This document shows positions 11,261-23,059 of a DNA stretch of 64,000 nucleotides, in pieces (the stretch's first letter is position 1; the number at the start of each line of letters is the position of its first letter). This stretch comes from Camellia lanceoleosa. Its lineage: Eukaryota > Streptophyta > Magnoliopsida > Ericales > Theaceae. The stretch is from assembly GCA_025200525.1 (NCBI GenBank), contig CM045758.1, positions 4,406,858 through 4,470,857 on the forward strand, read 5' to 3'. A program made the translations under genes and the position numbers. The notes under the pieces were generated by a model. It ran no database searches. It worked only from the letters and a program-made list of their open reading frames with translations, and had not been told where the DNA came from.

Positions 11261-12731
11261 GAGGTTTCTATGATGGAGTAGAAGCTACCTGGAAGCTTGT
11301 GCAGTGATCTGAAATCCAATGCAAATAGAGGCAAGTTGGGGCATAGCGATGGATTTCCGAACGAGGCGACTGAGCATGCATGCGCTTCTCGCCCTGAGGC
11401 CCCTTTTAACTACTTTGCTTAGCTAGTCAGCTATTTGGTTTTGTACTTAGTTAATGCGCTTAACTATTCAATTTGTGTTGTAATAACTAATTAGTTAACT
11501 AGGATTGGTTAATTAGTTTTGTTTTGTAATAATTAGTTTAATTAGCTTAGATTAGCTAGTTAGCTTATTATTCGGACCCTCCGTCGAGAGGGCACAACTG
11601 TTGTAATAAGCGTGCATGTGTGTGATGCATGTCTTCCAACCCCCATTTCTTTCTCATTTTTACTTATCAGCTTTTGATGGTTAGTTTTAGGGCATATTCC
11701 AATTAACATCATTATACTTCGCATACGTGCATTCATTCATTCGTCTTGCATGCACCGGGCTCGGCACATCATACAAACTGCATTGTATTTCAATACCAAT
11801 TTGAATACATGTATCAATTGTTGCATTCACATGACATCTTAGAATAGCCGAGCCTATCTTAGTTGCATTTTGCATATGTTGCATTAGACATTCTTGACAT
11901 AGCTAGGATCATGCATGATTACTAACTAGCTTCTGTTTTGGCTCGGAGTACACTATGAGTGTTTACGCTTTAGCATCCTTGGATGTGTGTAAGTGGCTGC
12001 CATGATAGCATACTTGCCATGAGGCTATGTGCTTAACTGCTATAACTGCATGAATGCTTGTGGATGGAAGCTTGATTGCCTGAATTGAGACAATTCATCA
12101 AATGCGAGTTTTAAGCCCACTTGAGGTGGTAAAATCATATTGTTTTCTAAGTCCACTTGAGGGTGGCAAATCCACGACTTAGCCTACTTGCGAGTAGCAC
12201 TTTCAAACCATTTTTGAAAAACAAACATGAGATGTTTTGTTCCAACTTGAGCGATTGAGTCTATACTTGCATGCTGTGCTCATCACATAGTAATTCTAGA
12301 TTAATAACCAGAATAAGAACGCATGTGTTTTCAAAAATAACATATCATGTTAATAAAGGCCGATCTTTGATCGGGCGAGCGGGGGTGCTCATTTCAAGAC
12401 CTTCCCCTCTCGTACCCAAGTTCCCGAGTCGAGGCAACTTTGGTGATGACGGACACGTGGCCTTAGGCACGAGTCAGGGTTTCCTAAATTTCCCAAAAAC
12501 AAAATATTTAGGTGGCTACTCTGAAATCTGGCAAAGCAGTCCATGTTTGGCGCCTTTTGATTAAAATCGATTTTCCAAAACGATTTGCCAGATTTGGACT
12601 CTTTGGTGATTTATCAGTCTTACATTGTATTTTGTGAGATTAGATTCAGAACCATGACAGGAGTCCGAACTATAGTAGCTAGAACTACAATTCGCGCCCT
12701 CGCGCGCGGAGCAGAGTTCGGGCGGTCTACA

Positions 12732-12906
12732 GATATAGTGTAATGATTTTGATTTTTTTTTATTTTGTTTGTTGTATAGTGTAATGTGTTTTGAATTTGT
12801 AGTTTGGAATTGTGAATTTTGAATTTTTGATACTGATATGTTGTAACTGTATAATTTTACAGTTTGGACTCTATGATCAATTGTTTGCTGGTTTGTGATT
12901 TGTAAT
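12732..12906 (+). other. Leader of the Mutator-like element
   Basis: Short AT-rich stretch between the solo LTR and the transposase start. It holds the first copy of the AAACTG...CAGTTT hairpin unit (12845-12866) that recurs through this element. Confidence 0.4.
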
Positions 12907-13956
12907 ATGGAGGGGTGTTTCATGTTAATGTGTAAATACAGTAAGTCTTGTGTTGCTATTAAGATTAGTGAGGGATGCAGTTATCATGAAGTTATTGAGA
13001 AAATATGTGCGAAGTTCAACTTTTGTTTGTTTATCTCTATTTCTGGATATTCAAATTGTATTGTTGAATGTGATGATGATTTGGGGAATATGATGTCAAT
13101 GGTAGCTTCTAGTGGTTCTCATGTTGTTGATGTTGTTGTAGGTGATAGGAGAATTGTAAAGGTTGATGATAATTCTTCTAGGATTGATTTTGTAATTTGT
13201 GTGAGTCTTTGGTTAACGATTGTGATGATTTTGGTGGTTTGTTGTCTGCTAGTTGGAAGGGGATTATACACAGTGTTGGTCAAGAATTTGGCGGTAGAGT
13301 ACCGACATTCCGCATTGCATTGGCTAAGTATGTAGTTGAGTGTGGTTTTGCAGTAAATTATTTGAAGAATGATGCAACAAAAGTAACTGCTGAATATATG
13401 ATGAAGTCGGCTACGAGTTATAAATGGTTTGTGCATAGAAGGGTGTTGATGAATTCTGGTATTTTTTTTATTATGAAGTTAGATAATGTGCATACTTGTG
13501 GGGTTGTTGCTCGTAGATCTTGTAGCAAAATGGTTGATTCTAGACTTGTCTTTGATATTGTGCATAATGATATTAGTAATAATCCGTTGACTCGTCCTTT
13601 CGAAGTTAAAAAAAAGTTGAAGAAGCAATATGGTATAGATGTTTCTGATCAAATTGCATGGTTAGGAGTTGATAAGGCAAAAGGTGGGTTGTTTGGTGAT
13701 TTTACATCTTCTTTTCACCAACTTCGATGGTACTTTGAGACGGGTATGAGAACGAATCCCGGAAGTGTGTTTGAATTAGATGTGAATGAAAGTAGTGGGT
13801 GTTTCAGAGGTTGTTTATGGCATTTCATGGATGTTTGTATGGATTTCAATTTTGTCGTCCGTTGTTGTTTGTTGATAGTACATTCTTGAAAGGGCGTTAT
13901 AAGGAGCATTTGCTTGTAGCAACATCAAAAGATGATAATCAAGGTATATATTTATT

Positions 13957-15444
13957 CGGCGGTAACTTACACTAATACCCCATGAGGTTTATGTTTATTA
14001 CAGTTCCTCTCTTACCTTTTGAAAATTACATCTCCTTCCCTGAGGTTTAAAGTTTAATTACAGATTCCCCCCTCAGCAATTTAATTTTTTTAAATACCAA
14101 ATTTTCCCTCACTGGGTAAATTACAGTGACACCCCTCACATATTAGAAATTACAATCCCTTTCCTAAGGTTTGAGGTAGCATTACCAATTGCTCCATCGG
14201 TTAGTATTAGTTGGAAAAAAAATTCATTAAAAAAAAATTAATTGGGAAAAAAATTATTTGAAAAAAAAAATAATTGAAAAAATTTTTTGTTAGTAAATTT
14301 TTTAAATTTCTGTTTAAAAAGCAACATAAACTCATTTTTTGAACTTACGTTTTTTCCTCAAATTTACAAACTGAGACAATAATTTATAAACAAAAAAAAT
14401 TAACAAACAAGCTCTTATGACATTTTTTAAAAATTTTGTAAATATAAATTGAAAATTGAAAACAAAATGGTTACCAAACAAACCTCAGATGGTAAAAATG
14501 TCGTAAAATTAACAAATAATTAAATAAGTTACCAACGTAAGAAATGACTTATGAAAAATTCTTAGGCTATGTATGGTTAGATTTTTAAAAAAAAATTAAA
14601 AATTAATTTGGTTAAGAAATAAAAAATAAAAAATAATTATCATTTAAGGGTAAAAAATAATTATCATTTTAAGTTTTGGATAGGTTATATACATACGTAT
14701 GACTGTTTCAATTTAATTTGTAAAAAATTATTTCTAACCACTCGAAAGATAAAAATTATATAAAAATGAAAATTATTTTTTATTTTTTATTTCTTAACCA
14801 AATTAATTTTTAATTTTTAAAAAAAATTTCTAAAAATCAAATCATACATAGCCTAAAAATATTTTGATAAGTCATTTCTTACGTTGGTAACTTATTTAAT
14901 TATTTATTAATTTTATGATATTTTTACCATCTGAAACCAGTTTGGTAACCATTTCGTTTTTAGTTTTCAATTTATATTTACAAAATTTTTTAAAACTGTC
15001 ATAAAAATTTGTTTGATAATTTTTTTGGTTTATAAATGGTTGCCTCAGTTTATAAATTTGAGAAAAAAACATAAATTCAAAAAATGAGTTTACATTGGTT
15101 TTTAAACAGAAATTTAAAAATTTTACTAATTAATTTTTTTTTCAATTAATTTTTTTCCAATTAATTTTTTTTTCAATGATTTTTTTTTTCCAACTAATAC
15201 TAACCGATGGGGCAATTGGTAATACTACTTTAAACCTTAGGGAGGGGATTGTAATTTCTAAAATGTGAGGGGTGTCAACGTAATTTATGCAGTGAGGGCA
15301 AAATTAGTGTTTAAAAAAATTAAATTGCTAAGGGGGGAATCTATAATGAAACTTTAAACCTCAAAAAAGGAGATGTAATTTCCAATAGGTGAGGGCGCGA
15401 ACTGTAATAAACATAAACCTCAGGGGGTGTCAGTGTAATTTACC
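13957..15444. mobile_element. 1.49-kb palindromic TIR transposon inside the transposase intron
   Basis: Two arms of about 700 bp are near-complete reverse complements around a centre at about 14700-14720. The ends read GGTAACTTACACT on the left and AGTGTAATTTACC on the right. The 8-bp sequence TATTTATT flanks both sides (13949-13956, 15445-15452) and is a likely target duplication. It has no coding capacity and is a non-autonomous element. Its transcript would form a very long hairpin. The 8-bp flank suggests hAT- or Mutator-type mobilisation, but the family is not settled. It lies wholly inside the intron, so it need not have disrupted the protein. Confidence 0.85.
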
Positions 15445-16653
15445 TATTTATTTGCAGTTAGTATAGTTTTGGTTTGTCAATGTGTTTTGATAGTTGATGG
15501 ATTTTGGTTTCTGTTATTGTATTGTGAGTCTGCTAATTTTTGTAGTTTCATGTTATTTTGTTTTCAGGTTTGTTTCCTTTGGCTTTTGCGATTGTTGATG
15601 CTGAAAATTAAGATAATTGGATGTGATTTTTAAGTCAGTTGTTGAAAGCTATTGGTTCAGGCCAGAGATTGACCTTTGTGTCCGACCATCAATATGGATT
15701 GCTAGACGCTCTTTTAGTGGTTTTTTCCAATGCACATCATGCATATTGCTTAAACCATTTGAAGAGAAATTTGATTGACAAATTGATGGGACTTCGCACT
15801 AACTATAAGCTGACTTTGATGAAAATATTAGTTAAATGTGCCTATGCGTTAACTGTTGCTTCTTTCCAACATTATATGGAGAAATTAAGGCGTATTGCTA
15901 GGAATGGTAGAGTTGATAGTATGTTGGATGGTTTGCAAAATGATAAGTGGGCAAATTCATTTTTTAGAGAGAAATGATATGGTGAGATGTCATCTAATGC
16001 TGCGGAGTCTTACAATAATTGGATTGGTGGGGCCCGTGAGTTGCCTATTACTTGTATGGTTGATATGATTAGGGTTCAAATCATGACTCAATTGTCTAAT
16101 AGAAGAGCTGAATCTAAAAGATGGACTACCAAATTGTGTCCAGTTATGGAAAAGAAGTTGGTGGACTCTTTGAAGCTAGCTAAGTCTTGGGATGTGGTTG
16201 TTGTTAGTGATACTGTGCGTGAGGTTCATTCTTCTATTTCCTTTTATGTTGATATTGGTAGACGGACTTATTCTTGCCATGAATGGCAATTGAATGGTTT
16301 TCCTTGTTATTATGTTACGCATGCTTTGCGTAGTAGTGGTAGAGATGTGTATGATTTTATTGATATTTTTTTTCATGTGGATTGTTTTAGAGAGTCTGTC
16401 ACGACCCCAACCCGCCCCTAGTAGGATGGTGCCGTGATGGCCAGTAATCCGTGATTACCGAAGGCCAACTTACCAAAATCCACACACAACAGAGTACATA
16501 TAGGGGGCCTACAAATGCGGGAGAAATAAATCAAAACACAAATGGTCCATAAGAGCTGTGCGTAGATCAAATGAGAAGACATATACAATATGATCTTACA
16601 TCCAGTCCGTGAATAACAAATTACAATTCATATCTTGATCAAAAGGCTTCTAA

Positions 16654-16795
16654 GCCGACATGTACAAAATACAGGAAATACAAGCCAAGAAGCATGATTT
16701 TCAAGATTTGCCGACGAAAATACAAAATGCCGATGTAAACACATAATGCCGAGGTAGAAACAGCATGGCCAACAAGGATGCAAAACAAGCCGACG
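16654..16795. repeat. Phased GCCGA word array in the 16397 LTR
   Basis: GCCGAC, GCCGAT, GCCGAG or GCCAAC start at 16710, 16729, 16748, 16768 and 16789, with steps of 19, 19, 20 and 21. Two more lie at 16654 and 16684. A looser cluster of TCGGC words sits at the other end of the LTR (18437-18658), including a 20-bp pair at 18551/18571. Confidence 0.65.
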
Positions 16796-17183
16796 TAAAT
16801 CAAATATCCAAAACAAGCTGGTAAACACATCTAGGCGTCGCCGCCGTCCTGCTCATCACCTACATATATATATAGAGGGTGAGTATGGAAACTCAGTGAA
16901 TGATACTAATAATAAAGGTTTTGCATGAATATAGCCGAAGTCTGTACAAAACAAGCATGCCAAAACCATTCAAATACTAGCCGAGATCTTTTCCAGCAAA
17001 GCACAATAAACCTTTACCAAGTCAAAGGATGAACCGTATTCATCTTTCAAATCTTACAAGTTTCAAGGGATGCTCATGACATCGGCAAACAAGGACAAAA
17101 GCTTTCCAAAGAATCAAGACGTAGTAGCCCATTAGTGGCATAAACCAAGATTTGTACGATCCGTAATCGTTTTAGACCAAAAT

Positions 17184-17425
17184 GGTGCTGCGAAAGTTTA
17201 GAGTCCTCCAGCACGAGGGACTTGTGTTACTTAGGCCCGTAGCCCTTTTTAACACAATAACTTTTTCAAGAAAGGACCGTATCCTTCTAATACCAGAGAC
17301 TAGTGTCACTTAGGCCCGTAGCCCTTTTTTGACAAATGATGCTGCGAAAGTTTAGAGTCCTCCAGCCAAGGGACTTTTACTCTTAGTACTGCGAAAGTTT
17401 ATAGTCCTCCAGTCAAGGGACTTTT
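17184..17425. repeat. Short tandem blocks in the 16397 LTR
   Basis: The block GCTGCGAAAGTTTAGAGTCC with CTCCAGC...AGGGACTT occurs at about 17187 and 17341, and in shortened form at about 17387. The block TTAGGCCCGTAGCCCTTTTT occurs at about 17231 and 17310. Non-coding. Confidence 0.65.
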
Positions 17426-18734
17426 CAAGGGTGACATCAAAACAAAGCTCATTCATGATACATCAAAATAGGCTAATCATTCATGCTTAACAAATACTTT
17501 CATCAAAACAAAGCAAGACAAGATTTATCAAAACGGTTTAACATAGCTTTATTAAAAGCACCACTCACCTCGGTCTTCAGGTGTAGATTCGAAGCAGAGA
17601 TCAAAGTCCTGACAATCACATGGCAAATCACATTCTCAAAACAAGCTTTTACATACAAATAATGATCTCGGCACTCTCACCGAATCCACGTCAATAACAA
17701 AGCAAAACATGCTGAGAGTCAAAACGTTATCTCCCATCCTGGGAAGACACACTGGGTACCGTCCAGGTCTAGCCGAGGTCCCACACCTCCTCGCCGAGGT
17801 GTGGACCCGATGGCCACAATCAAAACAAGCCAGGAAACCAGGGTTTCCCTTCAAAGAACAGGAAGAACAAGATCATCGAGAACATCAAGATCATGCATGC
17901 TAAAATCCTAACTTATTTATATGAAATCTGGGGTTTTCATGCTAAGGGTTCGAAAACGTGGACCTGGGTACCCAACCAAGAAGAACATGCAAGGACAAAC
18001 ACAATAACATGGCTCTAGCCATAAACTTCTAGATCAAAGTACAACTTTCATCAAGAACACGTGAATACCAACTTTCTCTTTCAAAAACCAACTCCAAATC
18101 CATGCATGGCATGCAAAACAAACCCAATCATGCAATATAGCTTGACAATCAATAAGGACAACCGAAGCAGATCAAGATTCTCACCTCAGATCACAAATCT
18201 AACGGTTCGATCAACCAAGACCAAGCTCGAAAGTCACCTCTCTCTCTCTAAAGCTCTTCCTTCTCCCTTGAGAGCTTCTCTCTCTAAAAACAAAGATTTG
18301 AGACCCAAATGATTTGTCTCTGAGGCCACCGGCTGTCTAAACACTCAACTCAGACACGTGGCACCACCGGGTTGGTTCAGTTCAAAAGGTGACTGATTGA
18401 TTAGACCAGTCTCTGACAAAGCGTACACAGCAAGCTTGGCGGCAAAACACGTCGGCGAGCAAGGACATCGGCTAGAGTCAAAACTTCGGCAACAGGTCAA
18501 CAAAGACATCGGCTAGGGAGGTCGGCACTTGACTAAGCTGTGCCACACCTTGGCCTGGGTGTGCCACATCTCGGCCTAGGCCGTACCTGACCAAGGACAA
18601 AGATCGCTTAGCACAAAACATCTCGGCAAACATGCCGTGGTGAAGATGGAGGTCGGCTAAGGTTCCAAAACTGTTCTAAATGCAAAGGTTCAAAGGCGAA
18701 CTAGGCCATAGTCTATTCTTTGGATTTGTATTTG

Positions 18735-19535
18735 AAGTTAAGGAATTATAATAACAGAATGTGATACTTGGTATTATAGAAGTAATGAATAAAGTTGGTT
18801 ACATGCTTTTTTTCTTTTTTGATGTATTCTTTAGTTATTGAAGTTGTTTTGTAATAGTTTTTTTTTTTTTTTTTTTTTTTGATTTGTGGAGTTGGTTGGT
18901 TTTATTTTTTGGAATGCTGAGAAGGTTTTTGAAAATTTCTTATTGAAACTGTATAATCTTGTAGTTTTACTACATTATGTATTTATTTAATGTTTCATAG
19001 TGACAAAACTGTATAATTTTGCAGTTTCATTTACAATTTTGAAATGTAGTTCATCTATTTGTTTGAGTCATGAAATTAGATAATTTTACAGTTTCAAGAA
19101 TTATGTAGGAAATACATATTATAATGCGTGAAAGGCAATTCATGATAATGAAAGTGCATAATTGTGTAGTATAATTTTTGTTTGAGTGATGAAACTGCAT
19201 AATTTTGCAGTTTTAAGAATTATTAGAAACAACATGTCCTGTATGAATTTATATGCAACCACAAACATGACGACAATAATAACAACAAGAACATAAACAA
19301 GAATAATAACCACAGGAAGAACAACAACAAGAAGAGCAATAACACCATCAATGACAACAATCATCACCACCACGATAACCACAAGAAGATCAATCACCAA
19401 AAGCATAAAAAGTACTTGTCATATGTTTAAAATAACAAAAAAAAGTACAAAAATATGTTCACATGAGTATTTCTATTGTAAAGAAGTTTGTTCATTATTT
19501 CTATGGTTTGGTATGTTTTGTCAACATTTGATAGT
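18735..19535. other. Spacer between the two convergent genes of the Mutator-like element
   Basis: AT-rich, with poly-T at about 18860-18880, at least five AAACTG...CAGTTT hairpin units (18945, 19004, 19070, 19148 partial, 19191) and an AAC/AAT-rich simple-repeat stretch at 19255-19400. No gene seen. Confidence 0.6.
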
Positions 19536-19856
19536 ACCTAAGGTTCCAAGATCAGTTTTTATCATTAAGGAATTGACTGATGATTTCTGCTCGAAATTTG
19601 ACCCACTCAGTTGGTCGAAGTGATTTCTGCACAGGTTGCCAGTTGATATATTGGTTGATAATATTTATAGCGACCCCGGTTTTCCCTGTCATTTATTGTA
19701 TTCCGGACTCGAGTCTATTAGTTGTATATTGTTATCTGTATCTCGTTTCCATCCTTTGATTCTCTGTATTTGAGTTTTGGGAGGTGTTTGGTGAGTTTGG
19801 AACAGGTTGGTTGTGCGTTAGAACAAATGGTCACTGCCTAGGATTTGGTTTCTTCG

Positions 19857-20310
19857 CTCGAGCGAGGCTTTTTGCGCTCGAGCGAGGCCTGGGTATTTGC
19901 TTCTTCGCTCGAGCAAGAGTTCTTGCGCTCGAGCGCGCTCGAGCGAGGATTAAGGGTCTTCAGGTTTTTTTTTTTCAGACGCACCTTCTGCTTAAGCGAG
20001 CTTTCTTGCACTCGAGCGAGCTTGATCTGGTGTGTCTCTTCGCTCAAGCGAGCTGTCTTGCGCTTGAGCGTGCGTCTGTGTCTCTTTTAGACCTGAGAGA
20101 TGGCATTCTTCACTCGAGCGAGCTTTCTTGCGCTCGAGCAAGTGAGCCCTATGTTTTGTGTTCCTTCGCTCGAGCGAGAACTCTTTCGCTCGAGCGTACT
20201 TCTGGGTTGCAGACCTGAAGCGTTGCATTGTTCGCTCGAGTGATGCTTCTTGCGCTCGAGCGAGGTTCTTTTGTGTCTGGTCGCTCGAGCAACAAATCCT
20301 TTGCTCGAGC
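19857..20310. repeat. Eight paired CTCGAG palindromes, 20-bp spacing, upstream of the LTR TATA box
   Basis: Pairs start at 19857/19877, 19908/19928, 19991/20011, 20043/20063, 20113/20133, 20169/20189, 20235/20255 and 20284/20304. Every pair is exactly 20 bp apart. An extra CTCGAG at 19938 is 10 bp from its neighbour. Typical extended words are TTCGCTCGAGCGAG and TTGCGCTCGAGCGAG; some members are CTCAAG, CTTGAG or CTTAAG. The sequence between pairs is unique and pair-to-pair distance varies (about 49-83 bp). The last member ends 10 bp before the TATA box. Confidence 0.95.
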
Positions 20311-20318
20311 GAGCCTCG

Positions 20319-20325
20319 TATATAG
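20319..20325 (+). promoter_or_regulatory. TATA box of the 19666 LTR
   Basis: TATATAG, about 650 bp into the LTR and immediately downstream of the CTCGAG pair array. A pyrimidine-rich leader follows at 20390-20450. Confidence 0.65.
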
Positions 20326-23059
20326 CAATTCGCAGTAACATAATTCAACATCACTTTTTCATCCCCATTTCTTTCCAAACCCTAAATCCGACACTCTCTC
20401 TCTCTACACACACTCTCTCTTTACAAATACTCCATGTTCTTGGGTCTCTCTACCCTAGTCCCTTCGTAAGAAAGGTAGAGTATCGCGTGGGCTACATTTT
20501 GATCCGAAGAAGTATGGATTTGGAGCATCTTGAGTTTTCTCTTCTTCTCTTTTGAGCTTATCTACTTGAGGTAGGGATAAACTACTCATTTCTATGAGCT
20601 TTAACATAAATGTTAGTCATTATGTATAAATGGTGTGATTTGGAGATTTTGGGAAGTTAGGGTTTAAAATGTGAAATGTTGGAAAGAGGGGTTTTCTAAT
20701 TTTGGCTCCATTGTGTATGGGAGGTCTTGAAAAAGGGGTTAAGTGTATATAATTGATTAAATTGGGCCTTGGGTGCAAAATTTGAGAACGGGGAATTAAT
20801 ACCCTAATTGGATTTAAATAATTAATTTGTATAATCAATTTGGTAGATTGGGGAAATATGAAATTGGGTTGAGAATCTTGAAATTAGAAGAAATTGTGAT
20901 TGAATGGTGTAGTTGGATTGATAAATCACTCACCAGTGGAAAATGTAATAATTTATCTGTTTGATAGATTTATTTATCTGTTTAGAAATAATTGCTTTAG
21001 GCTATCGATGGAGGATAGTCTTAATTATTGTAGACACTGCATGATGATTAGGGAAATTGAAACTAATCGATTGAAATATGTCATTGAATATGACGGTTCG
21101 ATATAAACATTGAATATGTGATTGAATTGGCTATTGTATATGACAATATGTTTAAATACATTGTATATGTATATATGTTTGGGAGGAGATAGCGGATGGA
21201 CTCCATTGATAACTAAGTTGGCCGGAGTGTCCAGGGTGAAAGTACCGAAACCTTATGTACATCTGAATGATGTTGATGATTGAAGTATTGATAATATGAG
21301 TTGTAGTTTCATTTAAATTGTTTGGATAAATAATGTACCATGTTAAAGAATTGATTTGGATAAAGGAATGGAAATGGATTGAAATACATTTGTGAATGTT
21401 GCCTGGTTATGGAAAGGATGTATGTTGGGATACATATGTTAAACATTTATCGGATGCTAATGTTTTAGTTATTTCTCATAGTATGTTTAGCATATCTCTA
21501 CTGGGCATTGGCTCACTCGACTTGGGGCACCATTTTCAGGTACAGGGGTTATGCCGCCTCCAAGGGCATAGCTTGGGTGGTTTAAAGGCTGAAGGCTTCT
21601 TTTTTTATTATATCTTTTGAGTTAAATGTAAATTCAAGCCAAGGGCTTTATATGAAAAGAGTTAGTACTCTTCTTTTTGTAACCAAGTTAGTACTTGGAA
21701 AGATGTAAGCCCGTAGGGCATTTTATTATGTTGTAAACAGTTTGGAACTTATATGAAACACCCTTTTGTAATATTAACTCTGATGTATGTATGGAAATGT
21801 GATTTATCTATCATGTATACAGAAATGTTAGATAATGGGATTGTGTATTATATTGAGGGTGTTACAACATTGTAGACGACGATTGCACAATCATTCTTGC
21901 AAAATTTTAAATGAAGTGAATTAGTTAGGTAAAACTGAAAAATTTAGCATATTGAAACGTTAGTTATTGAGTTTGTATCTTATGAGTGTGGGGTTTGTTA
22001 TAGACATTCCTCAATTGATGTAATTACTGTCTCACACTCTTGAGATGATAACATGTTTTCTTGATTGCTAAATAATGCATTATTCCATCTTAGTTGATGT
22101 TGTTGCTACAAAAGAGTTAGTGGGGGTGTTTTTGTTAGTTATAGTGAGGTGCTTAGACGTTTTGAAAGGAATGGAACTAGGTAGAAAATTTTATTTAACT
22201 TACAATTTCCTTTGCAATTTCAAAGTGCTTGTTGTGACATCATTTTGCTGGCCTTAAAGAGTCATAGTGTCTCCATATCCCATCAGCATTGTCAAAAACC
22301 ACAATAGTCCAATAGTTGTCGTGGTTGATTGGGAAATGGATATACCTGTTTTTCATTACTTCTGGAAAATGGTTGTCCATCATTTTTTCTCTTAGTGTCT
22401 GATCTTGGTTTTGTAGTGGAGTCTATAATTTATATATGTTTGAAATATGTTATAAAAGTATGTAGTAAGACATGTTAAGAAAGTAAAAAAATTTGCAGTT
22501 TGTAAAATATTGAAAGGTATACTAATAGTTTTGCTTACATTGATGAGTGTTGAGAAAACGTAAGATCTTCCTGCTTATGGATTTCTTGCAAATGCTAGAT
22601 TATGTTTCTCAAATTCTTCAATTGATGGTTGGAGTGCTAGTTTCATTTTTGCGAAGGCATCAATGACCTAAAACATGTTATATATGAGAATGTGTTAGGT
22701 TTGTGGAATAAGTTATTGAACATCAACAGAAACTGTAAAATTATGCAGTTTAAGACCTACATTTCCATATAAGGCTTCCTTGTTGCACAATCTGCATATA
22801 TCTAAAAAGTATATGCAATTTTCATCTTCTCGGCTAGACCAGACACAAGCAGTTGATTTTGTGTTGTTGATGAGTTGAATTTGGTCTTGGTCTTTTTGGA
22901 ATAGGTTATGCCAAACCTTGTTTGTTTTGTGAAATGAAATGGCGAGTGGCTTGTTGTGGATTGGATCTTCCTTGAAGTCATCATCACTTTCCAAATCAAG
23001 AGCTACTTAAACTTGTGTCTTCCCTTGATTGGCATCCTCTTTTGGCTTGGGTTCACCAG

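Larger units (their letters stand above)
7525..12731 (+). mobile_element. Solo LTR, Ogre/Tat-like, 5.2 kb
   Basis: It begins TGTAGGCACC and ends GGTCTACA, so the termini are inverted copies of each other (TGTAG/CTACA) with TG...CA ends. A TATA box is at 8458-8465. The body is colinear with the LTR at 3322 but longer: the stretch 9000-10600 holds several diverged repeats of a block of roughly 200 bp with the phrase AGCCTTGCATGCCTAATGAG. No primer binding site follows, so this is a solo LTR. A clear 5-bp target duplication was not found (GTGAT on the left, GATAT on the right). No convincing gene lies inside; the frames of up to 97 codons have no family features. Confidence 0.75.
16397..18708 (-). 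mobile_element. Solo LTR, 2.3 kb, minus orientation, in the transposase 3' end
   Basis: In minus orientation it begins TGGCCTAGTTCGCC and ends GGGTCGTGACA, so it has TG...CA ends. Flanks are GAGTC (16392-16396) and TAGTC (18709-18713), a 5-bp target duplication with one change. Its terminal 60 bp (TTACTGGCC...GGGTCGTGACA) resemble the ends of the LTRs at 25848, 36553 and 47806. Block repeats (GCTGCGAAAGTTTA, TAGGCCCGTAGCCCTTTTT) recur at 17184-17420. Frames inside it carry no family features. Confidence 0.85.
12907..18734 (+). pseudogene. Mutator-like (mudrA type) transposase, broken
   Basis: A DDE transposase that would cut and move a Mutator-like element. The N-terminal domain starts at ATG 12907. 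The DNA-binding region (FRIALAKYVVECGF onward) is at about 13300-13750. The first catalytic Asp is in FVDSTFLKGRYK (13870-13905), the second in SDHQYGLLDA (15674-15703), the Glu in NAAESYNNWI (15993-16022). A zinc-knuckle pattern CHEW...GFPC is at about 16274-16310. There is one phase-1 intron, 13944-15567. Damage: frame changes near 13200 and near 13845; stops at 15609, 15624 and 15975, the latter two a single transition from a sense codon if the original residue was Trp or Arg. A solo LTR (16397-18708) splits the last codons. Removing it and one target copy lets the frame end at 18732-18734. The gene faces the Ulp1-like gene tail to tail, an arrangement known from Ulp1-carrying MULEs. Confidence 0.9.
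19666..21866 (+). mobile_element. Solo LTR, 2.2 kb, inserted in the Ulp1 catalytic domain
   Basis: It begins TATAGCGACCCCGG (a TG start with G to A) and ends GGGTGTTACA. Flanks are ATATT (19661-19665) and ACATT (21867-21871), a 5-bp target duplication with one C to T change. A TATA box lies at 20319-20325, and a phased CTCGAG array lies just upstream of it. Frames that cross the array translate only its repeated words. No internal region follows, so this is a solo LTR. Confidence 0.9.

Noticed and set aside
19857..20310. CRISPR-like repeat/spacer look of the CTCGAG array
   Set aside because: Repeats are short palindromes, spacing alternates between 20 bp and variable gaps, and the DNA is a plant LTR.
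19784..20378. Overlapping frames of up to 144 codons on both strands in the 19666 LTR
   Set aside because: All read the CTCGAG pair array (LER, SSE, ARA words); frames occur on both strands because the words are palindromic. The location is an LTR promoter region.
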